A stretch of DNA of 46,921 nucleotides. Source: an uncultured Pelagibacteraceae bacterium. Its GTDB lineage: Bacteria > Pseudomonadota > Alphaproteobacteria > Pelagibacterales > Pelagibacteraceae. Position numbers and translations under genes: made by a program. The stretch is from positions 1 to 46,921 of the forward strand of contig CACHUY010000007.1 in the NCBI GenBank assembly GCA_902583295.1, given 5' to 3'. The notes under the pieces are model-generated. The model ran no database searches. It was not told where the DNA came from and worked only from the letters and a program-made list of their open reading frames with translations. Positions 26,196-34,646 of the stretch are shown piece by piece. How positions within the stretch are numbered: position 1 is the stretch's first letter; every line of letters starts with the position of its first letter.

Positions 26196-27140
26196 ATGAT
26201 TAATAAAGATTTAAAAGTTGGTGTTCTAGGTGCCGGTGCTATGGGCTGTTTATTTGGAGGTTTGTTAGCAGAAAAAGGTTTAAATGTAACATTGATTGAT
26301 GTTTGGAAAGAACATGTAGATACCATAAATAAAAATGGTCTTAAGATGGATGGACATGGTGGCAATAGATTTATCAAAGTCAAAGCTACAAGTGACCCTT
26401 CAAGTGTAGGTGTAGTTGATGCAGTAATTGTTATGTGCAAAGCAACATCATTGGAGCCTGCTTTAAAAAGTGTAAAAAATATTATTGGTGAAAAAACTGC
26501 CTTCATGTCATTTCAGAATGGGTTTGGTCACGAGGCAATTATGCAAGAAATAGTTGGAACCGAAAAAGTTTTAGGCGGAACAACCACTCAAGCATCAAAC
26601 ATTTTAGGTCCTGGACATATTATGAACCATGCATCTCTACCCTCATGGATTGGTGAATATGAAGGAGGTATGAGTGATAGAGTGAAAGATATTGCTGATA
26701 CTTTTACAGCTTATGGATTAGAAACAATTGCAGCAGATGATGTTAAGAAGAGAAAGTGGATGAAATTATTTGCATTAACCGCAATAGGTCCACTTTCAGC
26801 TATTTTTGATCTCCATCATACTGATTTGTATATAAATAATACTGCAAATAAAATTTCTAGATCTCTTGGAAAGGAAATCATTCTAGAAACTAGAAAGGTT
26901 GCATTGGCAGATGGTGTAGAAGTATCAGAGGACGAATGTCTTTTCATGTTTAACAAGATTGTGGACTCTAACCAGACTAATAAATCTTCAATGGCTTTCG
27001 ATGTTCAATATAAACGAAAAACTGAAATTGACTTTATTAGTGGAGTAGTATCAAAAATGGGTAAAAAACACGGTATTAGTACACCTTTAAACGACCTGAT
27101 GTATAAAATGATTAAAGTAAAGGAGGGAATGTATAGCTAA
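26196..27140 (+). CDS. PanE/ApbA-like 2-keto acid reductase, altered active site
   Basis: This 314-residue protein has the ketopantoate reductase fold. The nucleotide motif GAGAMGCLFGG lies near residue 10, and MSFQNGFGHE and VLGGTTTQAS follow. The catalytic lysine is kept in RKWMKLFALTAIGPLSAIF. In E. coli PanE this helix carries two asparagines (KLAVNCVINPLT) that contact the substrate, and here they are replaced by Leu and Gly. A different 2-keto acid is therefore likely. It is divergent from the DUF1907/MarR/PanB-like run, which suggests one regulated unit. It is followed directly, with no spacer, by a Fe(II)/2OG oxygenase gene. Confidence 0.8.
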   Translation: MINKDLKVGVLGAGAMGCLFGGLLAEKGLNVTLIDVWKEHVDTINKNGLKMDGHGGNRFIKVKATSDPSSVGVVDAVIVMCKATSLEPALKSVKNIIGEKTAFMSFQNGFGHEAIMQEIVGTEKVLGGTTTQASNILGPGHIMNHASLPSWIGEYEGGMSDRVKDIADTFTAYGLETIAADDVKKRKWMKLFALTAIGPLSAIFDLHHTDLYINNTANKISRSLGKEIILETRKVALADGVEVSEDECLFMFNKIVDSNQTNKSSMAFDVQYKRKTEIDFISGVVSKMGKKHGISTPLNDLMYKMIKVKEGMYS

Positions 27141-28010
27141 ATGCTAAGAGTTGAAAAATTAAAAAAGTTTAAAAATAATTTTCCAATTTTAGTTGGTAAC
27201 AAAGCAATTTCAAATCATTTTTGCACGTCTTTAATTAAAGAAATAAGTTCTTCTGAAACATTTGATGATTTAATCATGGGCGGAAGAAGCAGAATTAACA
27301 AGGGCTCAAAAAACTTCAAAAAATATATCAATAAATCTAAAATTTCGAAAAAACTTTTTCAATTATTTAATAGTAAAAAGTTTTACAATAAAATTGAGAA
27401 TGTTTTTAAAAAAAATTTTAAAAATCAATCATGGGTAAATTTGTATCCACCAAAATTATTTAATACTAAAAAATTTACAATAAAAAAAAAGATCAATTCA
27501 ACCGAGCTTAAAGCTTTACTTGGTAAAAACTACAAACACACAAAAGTAAATTTGGATATTGATTTCTCAGTCTCAAAAGGTGGATACAGATTAAGACCAC
27601 ATCGTGATGATATAACCAGGTTATATAATTTTTTAATTTATTTAACAGATATTCCAAGAAAAAATGGGGGATCTTTGACAATTTATAAAAAAAAGGCAAA
27701 AAAAAATATTAGAAAAAGTTTTAAAAGATTTCCAAAAATGAGTGAACTTGAAATAGTAAAATCATTTACCCCTAGAAAAGGAACTGTAGTTTTTTTTCAA
27801 TCAACTCCAAATTCATATCATGGAGTTAAACGTTTTATAGAAAATAACTGTCCTAAAAGGTTTTTTATTTATGGAAGTTATGCACAAAATACCCCTGTTA
27901 TATGGAAATATAAAGATGCTACATATTATCCACATATAATTTATTCAAAAAAAAGAATGCTTACCTCTTTCCATGATGCAAACTATTTAACTTCAAAACC
28001 TAAATATTGA
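27141..28010 (+). CDS. Fe(II)/2-oxoglutarate-dependent oxygenase
   Basis: This 289-residue protein carries a prolyl-4-hydroxylase-like double-stranded beta-helix in its second half. The iron ligands are the His and Asp of RPHRDD near residue 153 and the distal His in SYHGVKRF near residue 230, followed by the RFFIYGSYAQ strand with the basic residue that binds 2-oxoglutarate. The lysine-rich first half is not recognisable. The ATG directly follows the PanE-like stop codon, and the PhyH-type gene follows after 30 bases, so the three are probably one transcript. The substrate is unknown. Confidence 0.75.
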   Translation: MLRVEKLKKFKNNFPILVGNKAISNHFCTSLIKEISSSETFDDLIMGGRSRINKGSKNFKKYINKSKISKKLFQLFNSKKFYNKIENVFKKNFKNQSWVNLYPPKLFNTKKFTIKKKINSTELKALLGKNYKHTKVNLDIDFSVSKGGYRLRPHRDDITRLYNFLIYLTDIPRKNGGSLTIYKKKAKKNIRKSFKRFPKMSELEIVKSFTPRKGTVVFFQSTPNSYHGVKRFIENNCPKRFFIYGSYAQNTPVIWKYKDATYYPHIIYSKKRMLTSFHDANYLTSKPKY

Positions 28011-28040
28011 TATTTTTTTGTGATAAAATAAAATTTAAAT

Positions 28041-29030
28041 ATGAAAAATAATCTTAAAAAAAAATTACATGAACAGGGTTATTTAATAGTTAAAAATATA
28101 CTTAACTTTAAAAAAGATCTTAAACCAGTTTTGAATGATATGGAATTTGTGATGGATTGCTTAATTCAAAAATATGCAAGAAAGAAAAATATACAGAAAA
28201 TTTTAAATTTGGATTTTAAAAAAAAATACTCATACGTTTCAAAATTAAATATTCATGATCTAGATCAATACTTCAATACCAGATTACCTAGAGATCATGT
28301 AAAACCAGAAAGTGATTATTTTGCTACTCAATCGCTGTGGAACTTAATTACAAATAAAAATATTTTAGATGTAGTTGAAAAGATTTTAGGTAAAGAAATA
28401 ATGTCTAATCCTGTGCAAAATACAAGAATTAAGCAACCAGAAAAAAAATTGCCAAAAAGTTCTGTGCGTGATGGATTAAGTGGAAGAACACCATGGCATC
28501 AAGATGCAGCTGTTCTAAATTCCAAAGGACAAAAGTTAACTGAAATGGTCACTGTTTGGATACCTTTTACTAAAACTACAAAAAAAAATGGCTGTATGAT
28601 TACAGTCAAAGAAATTAATAAAATGGGATTATTAAATCATGTACCAGGATATAGAGGCCAAGTTGAATTAAAAAATAGTAAATTATTAGATAAAATGAAA
28701 CATGTCCCTTTAGAAGCGGATGTGGGCGACATTATTCTTTTACACAAACATTCTATACATTGCTCATTACCAAATAGATCAAATGATTTTAGAATAAGTG
28801 CCGACCTTAGATATAATGTTGCTGGACAACCGTCTGGTAGAGAGCCACTTCCAAACTTTTATGTTAGAAGTAAAAATAAAAATAATATTAAAATTCAAAA
28901 TTTTAAACAGTGGTTAACACTTTGGGAGAAAGCTAAAGAAAAATGTATACCAAGAAAATATGCATTTAAATATCCACTCCCTACTTTCAAAAATAATAAA
29001 AGAGACCTTTCGAATTTAATTAACTCTTAA
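28041..29030 (+). CDS. Phytanoyl-CoA dioxygenase (PhyH) family protein
   Basis: This 329-residue Fe(II)/2OG oxygenase belongs to the PhyH family. The iron ligands appear as TPWHQDAAV near residue 153 and the distal His in HKHSIHCSLPNRSNDFRIS near residue 240, with the 2OG-binding Arg a few residues on. VTVWIPFTKTTKKNGCMI is the typical core strand of bacterial PhyH proteins. Family members hydroxylate varied small molecules, including phosphonates, quaternary amines and amino acids, so phytanic acid is not implied. It lies between another 2OG oxygenase gene and a dehydrogenase gene on the same strand. Confidence 0.82.
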   Translation: MKNNLKKKLHEQGYLIVKNILNFKKDLKPVLNDMEFVMDCLIQKYARKKNIQKILNLDFKKKYSYVSKLNIHDLDQYFNTRLPRDHVKPESDYFATQSLWNLITNKNILDVVEKILGKEIMSNPVQNTRIKQPEKKLPKSSVRDGLSGRTPWHQDAAVLNSKGQKLTEMVTVWIPFTKTTKKNGCMITVKEINKMGLLNHVPGYRGQVELKNSKLLDKMKHVPLEADVGDIILLHKHSIHCSLPNRSNDFRISADLRYNVAGQPSGREPLPNFYVRSKNKNNIKIQNFKQWLTLWEKAKEKCIPRKYAFKYPLPTFKNNKRDLSNLINS

Positions 29031-29070
29031 TTAAATATTTTATAAAACAAATATAAGTGTATAAGTGAAT

Positions 29071-30027
29071 ATGAAAAAAATTCTTGTCATTCAGCCTATT
29101 CATGAAGAAGGTATCAATCTTTTAAAAGATAATTCAGATTTTGAATATGAGGTTGTGGATAATATTGACACAGAATTTCTAAAATCAAAAATTAAAGACT
29201 GTGATGGTATTTCAATTCGTACCGCTAAACTTAGTGGGGATGTAATTGAAGCTGCTAATAATCTTAAAATTATTTCAAGACATGGTGTTGGATATGACAA
29301 TATAGATTTAAAGGTTTCAAAAAAAAAAGATATTACTTTAGCCATTACGGCAACTGCAAACGCAGTGGCGGTAGCTGAACATGTAATGTTCATGATTTTA
29401 AATATTTCTAAAAGAGGTAGTATGTATGATGACACTGTAAAAAGTGGAAAATTTAATGAAAGAAACAAATTACCTAAAACGGTAGAGCTTTGGAATAAAA
29501 ATATTTTAATTGCAGGATTTGGTAGAATAGGACAAGCCTTAATTAAAAGGTGTCTCGGTTTTGAAATGAATGTTTTTGTTTTTGATCCTTTTGTTTCTAA
29601 AGAATTTATAGAAAAACGTGGCGGTACAAAAGCGGACAATTTAAGCGAAGCCTCAAAAGATATGGATGCAATGTCACTTCATATTCCCTTGAATGATGAA
29701 ACAAAAAATATAATTAATTATGAATTACTTAAATCTATGAAAAAGAATTGCATTATAATCAATGCCGCCAGAGGAGGTATTGTAAATGAAGTGGATTTAG
29801 ATAGAGCTTTAAACGAAAATTTAATTTTTGGTGCTGGTTTGGATGTATTTGAAACTGAACCTCCTGCTGAAAACAATCCTCTTTTAAAAAATAAGAAAGT
29901 TTTTTTGAGTCCACATACTGCAGCTTTCACAGAAGAATGTATGACAAGAATGGGTAAAGAAACTATTCAAAATATATTTGATTTTTTTGATGGTAATTTA
30001 GAAAATTCAAAAAAAGTAAAACTATAA
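29071..30027 (+). CDS. D-3-phosphoglycerate-dehydrogenase-like hydroxyacid dehydrogenase
   Basis: This is a 318-residue D-2-hydroxyacid dehydrogenase. The coenzyme motif AGFGRIGQALIKR lies near residue 150, with catalytic Arg (NAARGG), Glu (ETEPP) and His (SPHTAAF) in order. It lacks the C-terminal ACT domain of serine-pathway SerA, so a role in catabolism of a 2-hydroxy acid is more likely. I chose ATG 29071; an in-frame GTG at 29065 would add two residues. The gene overlaps convergent iolE by 6 bases. It follows the two oxygenase genes, which could supply a hydroxylated substrate. Confidence 0.82.
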   Translation: MKKILVIQPIHEEGINLLKDNSDFEYEVVDNIDTEFLKSKIKDCDGISIRTAKLSGDVIEAANNLKIISRHGVGYDNIDLKVSKKKDITLAITATANAVAVAEHVMFMILNISKRGSMYDDTVKSGKFNERNKLPKTVELWNKNILIAGFGRIGQALIKRCLGFEMNVFVFDPFVSKEFIEKRGGTKADNLSEASKDMDAMSLHIPLNDETKNIINYELLKSMKKNCIIINAARGGIVNEVDLDRALNENLIFGAGLDVFETEPPAENNPLLKNKKVFLSPHTAAFTEECMTRMGKETIQNIFDFFDGNLENSKKVKL

Positions 30028-30921
30028 AGCTATTTTAAGATCAATGTCTGCACACACCTTTGATAAATATTTGAAACCTTTTTTTGCATATTCTAAAGGA
30101 TTTGCTTTGGCTGGATCTTGTTCTGCTTCTACAACTAACCAGCCCTTATAATCAATATTTTTTAAATATTTCAATAAAGGTTTATAATCAATATATCCGT
30201 CTCCAGGTACGGTAAAAGCTCCCTCTAAAAATGCTTTTCTGAAACTCCAATCTTTTTCAAGGGATTTATTTAAAATATCTTCTCTCATATCCTTACAGTG
30301 AATATGAATTATTCTATCTTTATAGTCTTTTGCTATTTTTACAGAATTACCTTTGGCAAATAGCATGTGACCAGTATCAAGAATTAATTTTACTTGGTCA
30401 CTTGTGTTATCTAACAGTCTTTTTGTGTCGTCCTCTGTTTCAATCACAGTACCCATGTGATGATGATATGCTAAAGGCATATCTTGGTCTTCTAAATATT
30501 TTCCCATCTCAGAAATTTTTTTACAATATTCATTCCATTCATCTTTATTCATTTGTGGTCTACTGGATAAAGGTCTGTTAGGGTCGCCAGCAATAGAGTC
30601 TGATACTTCGGCAAATACAATACATGGTGCTTTACAATCTTGAAAAAGTTTTAATTGTTCTTGAACTAACATAATTTCATCCTTTACAGAATTTTTTCTT
30701 AAATTTGCACTGTACCAGCCTGAACATAACTTTAAGTTATGTTTTTGTAACAAAGGAATAAGTTCCTCTGATTTTTTTGGAAACTTTCCTCCAGATTCTA
30801 TTCCTGAAAAACCTGCTTCACTTGCTTCTGATAAACACTGTTCCAATGGAGTATCACCACCAAGTTCAGGCATGTCATCATTACTCCATGCTATTGGTGC
30901 TATTCCTAATTTTACTGACAT
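30022..30921 (-). CDS. iolE: Myo-inosose-2 dehydratase IolE
   Basis: IolE removes water from 2-keto-myo-inositol to give the trihydroxycyclohexanedione that IolD hydrolyses. This 299-residue TIM-barrel protein of the xylose-isomerase-like fold matches IolE along its length: LGIAPIAWSNDDMPELGG at the start, YHHHMGT, LDTGHM, HIHCKD and VVEAEQDP, which carry the metal ligands. It stands alone on the minus strand, divergent from a Gfo/Idh/MocA gene and the iolG-like gene, across only 39 bases. Confidence 0.93.
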   Translation of the reverse strand: MSVKLGIAPIAWSNDDMPELGGDTPLEQCLSEASEAGFSGIESGGKFPKKSEELIPLLQKHNLKLCSGWYSANLRKNSVKDEIMLVQEQLKLFQDCKAPCIVFAEVSDSIAGDPNRPLSSRPQMNKDEWNEYCKKISEMGKYLEDQDMPLAYHHHMGTVIETEDDTKRLLDNTSDQVKLILDTGHMLFAKGNSVKIAKDYKDRIIHIHCKDMREDILNKSLEKDWSFRKAFLEGAFTVPGDGYIDYKPLLKYLKNIDYKGWLVVEAEQDPAKANPLEYAKKGFKYLSKVCADIDLKIAL

Positions 30922-30960
30922 AATACTTATATTTGTTATGATATATAAAATCTTAATCTA

Positions 30961-32097
30961 ATGAATACAAATAAATTATCCTTAGGTATTGTTGGTGGAG
31001 GTCCAAAATCTTGGATAGGTCATGTGCATCGAATTTCTGCAAGATTTGATGACAAGTACGAAATAGTAGCTGGTGTATTCTCAAGAAATTCAAAATTGTC
31101 TATAAACTTTGGAAAAACTTTGGGTATCGCTAAAGATAGATGTTATTCAACCTTTAAAGAGATGGCTTCAAAGGAGTCGAGAAGAAATGATGGTATTCAA
31201 GTAGTCTCAATAATGACACCTCCATCAAGTCATCAAATTATTGCTGAAAAATTTATTGAAAAAAATATAAATATTATTTCAGATAAACCATTTGCTGGTA
31301 ATCTAGATCAAGCAAAAAAACTTTATAAAAAAATAAAATCAAATAAAAAAATTAAATATGCTTTAACTCATAACTACTCAGCTTACCCAATGGTTAGAGA
31401 AGCTAAAGTTTTAATAGAAAAAGGTAAAATTGGAAAAATTGAATATGTGAATGTTGAATATATCCAGGATTGGTCTGGTGGAACAAAAATTAATGTAAGA
31501 AATGCTAAAAAAAAACTAAAATGGAAAATAGATAATAAAATAGTTGGTGCATCTGCTGTTCTTAATGAAATTGGAACTCATGCTTACCATTTAGCTACAT
31601 ATATTTCAGGACTAAAAGGAGAAAAAATTTTCGCTGACATTAAACAAATTTCAAAAAAAATAAAAATGGATGATAACGCACAAGTAATGATTAATTTTAC
31701 AAACGGTGCAAAAGGTATGTTTTGGACAAGCGTCATGGCTAAAGGTGGAGTTTATGGTCTTAGAATTAGAGTATTTGGTTCTAAAGGAAGCTTAGAGTGG
31801 GTTCAAAATGACCCAAATTATCTAAAATTAAATCCAGACAAGGGTGCAGTAAGATACCTTGAAAGAGGTTTTCATAATGCTGAGCTTTCAAAAAAATTCT
31901 CTAGAATAAAATTTGGACACCCTGAAGGATATTTAGATGCATTTGCAAATATTTATAGAGAATTTGCTGACTCTTTGAAAAATAAATCAAAAAAAAGATA
32001 TTTTTATCCAAATGAGGATGAAGGATTAGAAACAGCAAAATTTATATATGCTTGTAAAATTTCATCAAAAAATAAAAGATGGGTCAAAATCAAATAA
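30961..32097 (+). CDS. Gfo/Idh/MocA family oxidoreductase
   Basis: This is a 378-residue NAD(P)-dependent oxidoreductase. The N-terminus is VGGGPKSWIGHVHR, a variant of the Rossmann motif seen in a distinct branch that often accompanies iol genes. SDKPFAGNLDQAKK carries the conserved lysine (Asp replaces the usual Glu of EKP), and NEIGTHAYHLATYISG holds the catalytic histidine. Its end overlaps the iolG-like gene by 19 bases and it is divergent from iolE, so it is very probably an inositol or inosose dehydrogenase. The isomer it prefers is unknown. Confidence 0.85.
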   Translation: MNTNKLSLGIVGGGPKSWIGHVHRISARFDDKYEIVAGVFSRNSKLSINFGKTLGIAKDRCYSTFKEMASKESRRNDGIQVVSIMTPPSSHQIIAEKFIEKNINIISDKPFAGNLDQAKKLYKKIKSNKKIKYALTHNYSAYPMVREAKVLIEKGKIGKIEYVNVEYIQDWSGGTKINVRNAKKKLKWKIDNKIVGASAVLNEIGTHAYHLATYISGLKGEKIFADIKQISKKIKMDDNAQVMINFTNGAKGMFWTSVMAKGGVYGLRIRVFGSKGSLEWVQNDPNYLKLNPDKGAVRYLERGFHNAELSKKFSRIKFGHPEGYLDAFANIYREFADSLKNKSKKRYFYPNEDEGLETAKFIYACKISSKNKRWVKIK

Positions 32098-33092
32098 ATA
32101 TTGCATTACTTGGTCTTGGAAGAATAGGCCAAATGCATGCCTTAAATTTAACTTATCATCCAGAATTCAATTTAAAATATATATTTGATATTGATAAAAA
32201 TTTAAATAAAAAATTGGCAAAAAAACATAAGTCAATTCCTATCAACAATCCAAATATTGCATTCAATGATAAGAGCATTAAATGTATTTTTATAGCCACA
32301 AGTACTAAGACACATTTGAATTATATTGATAAAGCAGTTAGAAATAAAAAAGTTGTATTCTGTGAAAAGCCATTAGACTTAAGTTTAAAAAAAATTAATG
32401 AATACAAAAAAAAACTTTCTAAGTTAAATCCAAAGATACAAATAGGTTTTAATAGAAGATATGATGCGGGCCACAATTCTTTAAAAAAAAATCTTATTAA
32501 TGGAAAAATTGGAAAATTAGAAAAAATAATAATTACAAGTCGGGACCCTGCACCACCTTCAACTGATTACTTGAAAAATTCTGGTGGTATTTTTAAAGAT
32601 ATGATGATCCACGACTTTGATTTAGCAAGATACTATGTGGGTTCAGATGAGTTTAGATATTTATTTGCAACAGGTGAATACTTTAAAGATAAAAAATTTA
32701 AAAAAGTAAAAGATTTAGAATTAGCTACAGTGGTTATGAAAACTGGGAAAGGTGTCCAGTGTGTAATAACAAACTCAAGACACTGTAGCTTCGGTTATGA
32801 TCAAAGAGTTGAGTTATTTGGTGATAAAGGGATGGTAATTTCTGAAAATCAAAGAGATTTAGAAACAACATCCTATTTTAAAAATTCAACTGGTAGTAAA
32901 CAGTCTTTTAAAAATTTTTTTATTGAGAGATATTTAGAGGCATTTAAAAACCAATTAAGTGACTTAGCAAAATTTTGTAAAAAAAACATTAAACCAAGGG
33001 CAAATTTTGAGGATGGAAGAATGTCGGTGATATTGGCTGAGACGGCAAATAAATCTTTGAAAACAAAAAAATTTGAGCTCATTAAATTTTAA
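32079..33092 (+). CDS. iolG: Inositol 2-dehydrogenase IolG-like
   Basis: IolG oxidises myo-inositol to 2-keto-myo-inositol with NAD, the first step of the pathway. This 337-residue protein has GLGRIGQMHALNL near residue 12, FCEKPLDLS with the catalytic lysine near residue 100, GFNRRYDAGHN, and GGIFKDMMIHDFDLARYYVG, where the Asp and His of the IolG active site lie. It starts inside the end of the upstream oxidoreductase gene (19-base overlap). iolE is divergent next door, which makes the assignment firm for an iol function, though scyllo-inositol or other isomers remain possible. Confidence 0.87.
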   Translation: MGQNQINIALLGLGRIGQMHALNLTYHPEFNLKYIFDIDKNLNKKLAKKHKSIPINNPNIAFNDKSIKCIFIATSTKTHLNYIDKAVRNKKVVFCEKPLDLSLKKINEYKKKLSKLNPKIQIGFNRRYDAGHNSLKKNLINGKIGKLEKIIITSRDPAPPSTDYLKNSGGIFKDMMIHDFDLARYYVGSDEFRYLFATGEYFKDKKFKKVKDLELATVVMKTGKGVQCVITNSRHCSFGYDQRVELFGDKGMVISENQRDLETTSYFKNSTGSKQSFKNFFIERYLEAFKNQLSDLAKFCKKNIKPRANFEDGRMSVILAETANKSLKTKKFELIKF

Positions 33093-33137
33093 ACCGCCAC
33101 ATTGATTTTATAGATTTATAATATATTTAATTCATCT

Positions 33138-33728
33138 ATGAAAAATATTAAACCATTTGGTCCCTCAATTGGAAAAACAAAAATATCTAAAAGGTTTCTA
33201 AATAAACTAAATGAGGAATTTGATAAAAAATCAAATAACAAAAAAATTGATTACAGTTCAAAATTAGCTAGTCAAATAAAAAATGAAATAAAGATTTCAA
33301 ATAATTTTATTAAAAAATATTTATTTAAAGAGCTAAAAATAAATATAAAAAAATTTTTAGCCAACGAACAAATTAAAAATATAAAAGAGATTAGAATATT
33401 AAATCTTTGGGTCGTTAGACAATTTAAAGGTGAATATAACCCTATTCATTATCATGATGGTAATTTGTCAGGAGTTGGATATTTAACTTTACCTAAAAAC
33501 ATGACCAAAAATATTCTAGTCAAAAATAAAAAACTTAAAACCAATGGAACTATTGACTTTATAAACGGACAAAAAGCATTTCTTAGTAATAGTATTTATA
33601 ACCTAATTCCAAAAATTGGAGACCTAATAATATTTCCAAACTATCTTATGCATACTGCATATCCATTTAACATAAATGGAGAAAGACGATCATTTTCTTT
33701 TAATGTAAAAATTATTTTTAAAAAATAA
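33138..33728 (+). CDS. Putative Fe(II)/2-oxoglutarate oxygenase
   Basis: This 196-residue protein is of the small 2OG-oxygenase group common in marine bacteria and phage. The motif NPIHYHDGNLSGVGYLTLP corresponds to the NxxHxHxxxxxSGVYYL core with the first iron ligands. LIIFPNYLMHTAYPF carries the distal His, and RRSFSFN the 2OG-binding Arg. The stop codon directly abuts the ATG of the homocysteine methyltransferase gene, so the two are coupled. The substrate is unknown. This is the third oxygenase of the superfamily within 7 kb. Confidence 0.75.
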   Translation: MKNIKPFGPSIGKTKISKRFLNKLNEEFDKKSNNKKIDYSSKLASQIKNEIKISNNFIKKYLFKELKINIKKFLANEQIKNIKEIRILNLWVVRQFKGEYNPIHYHDGNLSGVGYLTLPKNMTKNILVKNKKLKTNGTIDFINGQKAFLSNSIYNLIPKIGDLIIFPNYLMHTAYPFNINGERRSFSFNVKIIFKK

Positions 33729-34646
33729 ATGGATACTGATTTTTTTAAAAATATTAGAATTTTGGATGGTGGTATGGGGCAACAACTATTAGCCAAAGGA
33801 TTAATTTCGAAAGGCACATTGTGGTCCGCCAGTGCTAATTTAGATAAAAAATTTCATGATCTGGTTGTTGACGTACACTTATCATTTATAAATGCTGGAT
33901 CTGAGGTGATACTTACCAATACTTTTTCGGCGAGAAAAATTAGATTAATACAAAATAAAGTGGATAAAGATTTTGTATATATAAACGAACAAGCTTGTTT
34001 GTTATCTATTAAAGCAAAGGAAAAATCTGGAAAAGATGTTTTAATTGCCGGTAGCTTACCATGTCAAAATGATACTTATGTAGAAGATCGAAGAGATAGC
34101 AAAGAATTAGAAAAGGCTTTTTATGAACAAGCTAAGGTAATCTCTCCCTATGTGGATTTTTTTTATTTAGATGTTGTTTCAAGTGGAAGAGAAATAGACA
34201 TAGCGTCAAACGTTGCAGTCAAATTAAATAAATCTGTTCTCTTAGGTATTCATGTTAAAAAAAATAACTTGCTACCCTCGAATGAGACTATTACTGAAGT
34301 TTTTAATAAATATAGAAGTAATAATTGGCTAGGAGTAATAACAGCATGCGTCTCTCCAAAAATTGCTGAGGAGTGCACCTCTGAAATTAAAAAGTTAGAT
34401 ATCCCGTTTGGATTTAAAGCCAACCTTTGGAAAGTAGAAGAACCAACTCCAGTTCAAACTTTTAATAAAGCTAAACCTGATGAAATAGGCACTAATCCGA
34501 ACCTCACTCTTGGGAAAAGAGACAACAATTCTGCTAAAAAATTCTATGATTTTTCGAAAAGACTTGTTGAACAAGGGGCAACAATTCTCGGTGGATGTTG
34601 CGAAACAACACCAGAGGATATTAGAGAAATTGCTAAACTAAGATAA
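33729..34646 (+). CDS. Homocysteine S-methyltransferase family protein
   Basis: This 305-residue TIM-barrel protein would transfer a methyl group to homocysteine to make methionine. It has the opening LDGGMGQQL, SEVILTNTFSARK, and the zinc-binding cysteines in ITACVSPK and LGGCCETTPEDI. It is the stand-alone type (MmuM/BHMT-like) that takes the methyl group from S-methylmethionine, betaine or a sulfonium compound rather than from folate. A donor such as DMSP would suit a marine organism, but that is inference. It directly follows the small 2OG oxygenase gene and overlaps a convergent gene by 9 bases. Confidence 0.87.
   Translation: MDTDFFKNIRILDGGMGQQLLAKGLISKGTLWSASANLDKKFHDLVVDVHLSFINAGSEVILTNTFSARKIRLIQNKVDKDFVYINEQACLLSIKAKEKSGKDVLIAGSLPCQNDTYVEDRRDSKELEKAFYEQAKVISPYVDFFYLDVVSSGREIDIASNVAVKLNKSVLLGIHVKKNNLLPSNETITEVFNKYRSNNWLGVITACVSPKIAEECTSEIKKLDIPFGFKANLWKVEEPTPVQTFNKAKPDEIGTNPNLTLGKRDNNSAKKFYDFSKRLVEQGATILGGCCETTPEDIREIAKLR

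Noticed and set aside
26192-26506. 104-residue frame opposite the PanE-like gene
   Set aside because: It is a shadow of the Rossmann-fold coding strand, with no start signal or motif.
23876-27140. PanB-like and PanE-like genes as a pantothenate synthesis pair
   Set aside because: Key catalytic or substrate residues are replaced in both, no panC or panD is near, and they are tied to a MarR-like regulator and a DUF1907 gene.
29100-29639. 179-residue open frame opposite the PGDH-like gene
   Set aside because: It is antisense to a gene with all dehydrogenase motifs, is low-complexity in make-up, and has no recognisable family.
33138-33728. Phage origin for the small 2OG oxygenase
   Set aside because: Such proteins occur in cyanophage and pelagiphage, but it is coupled to a cellular methyltransferase gene and no phage gene is nearby.
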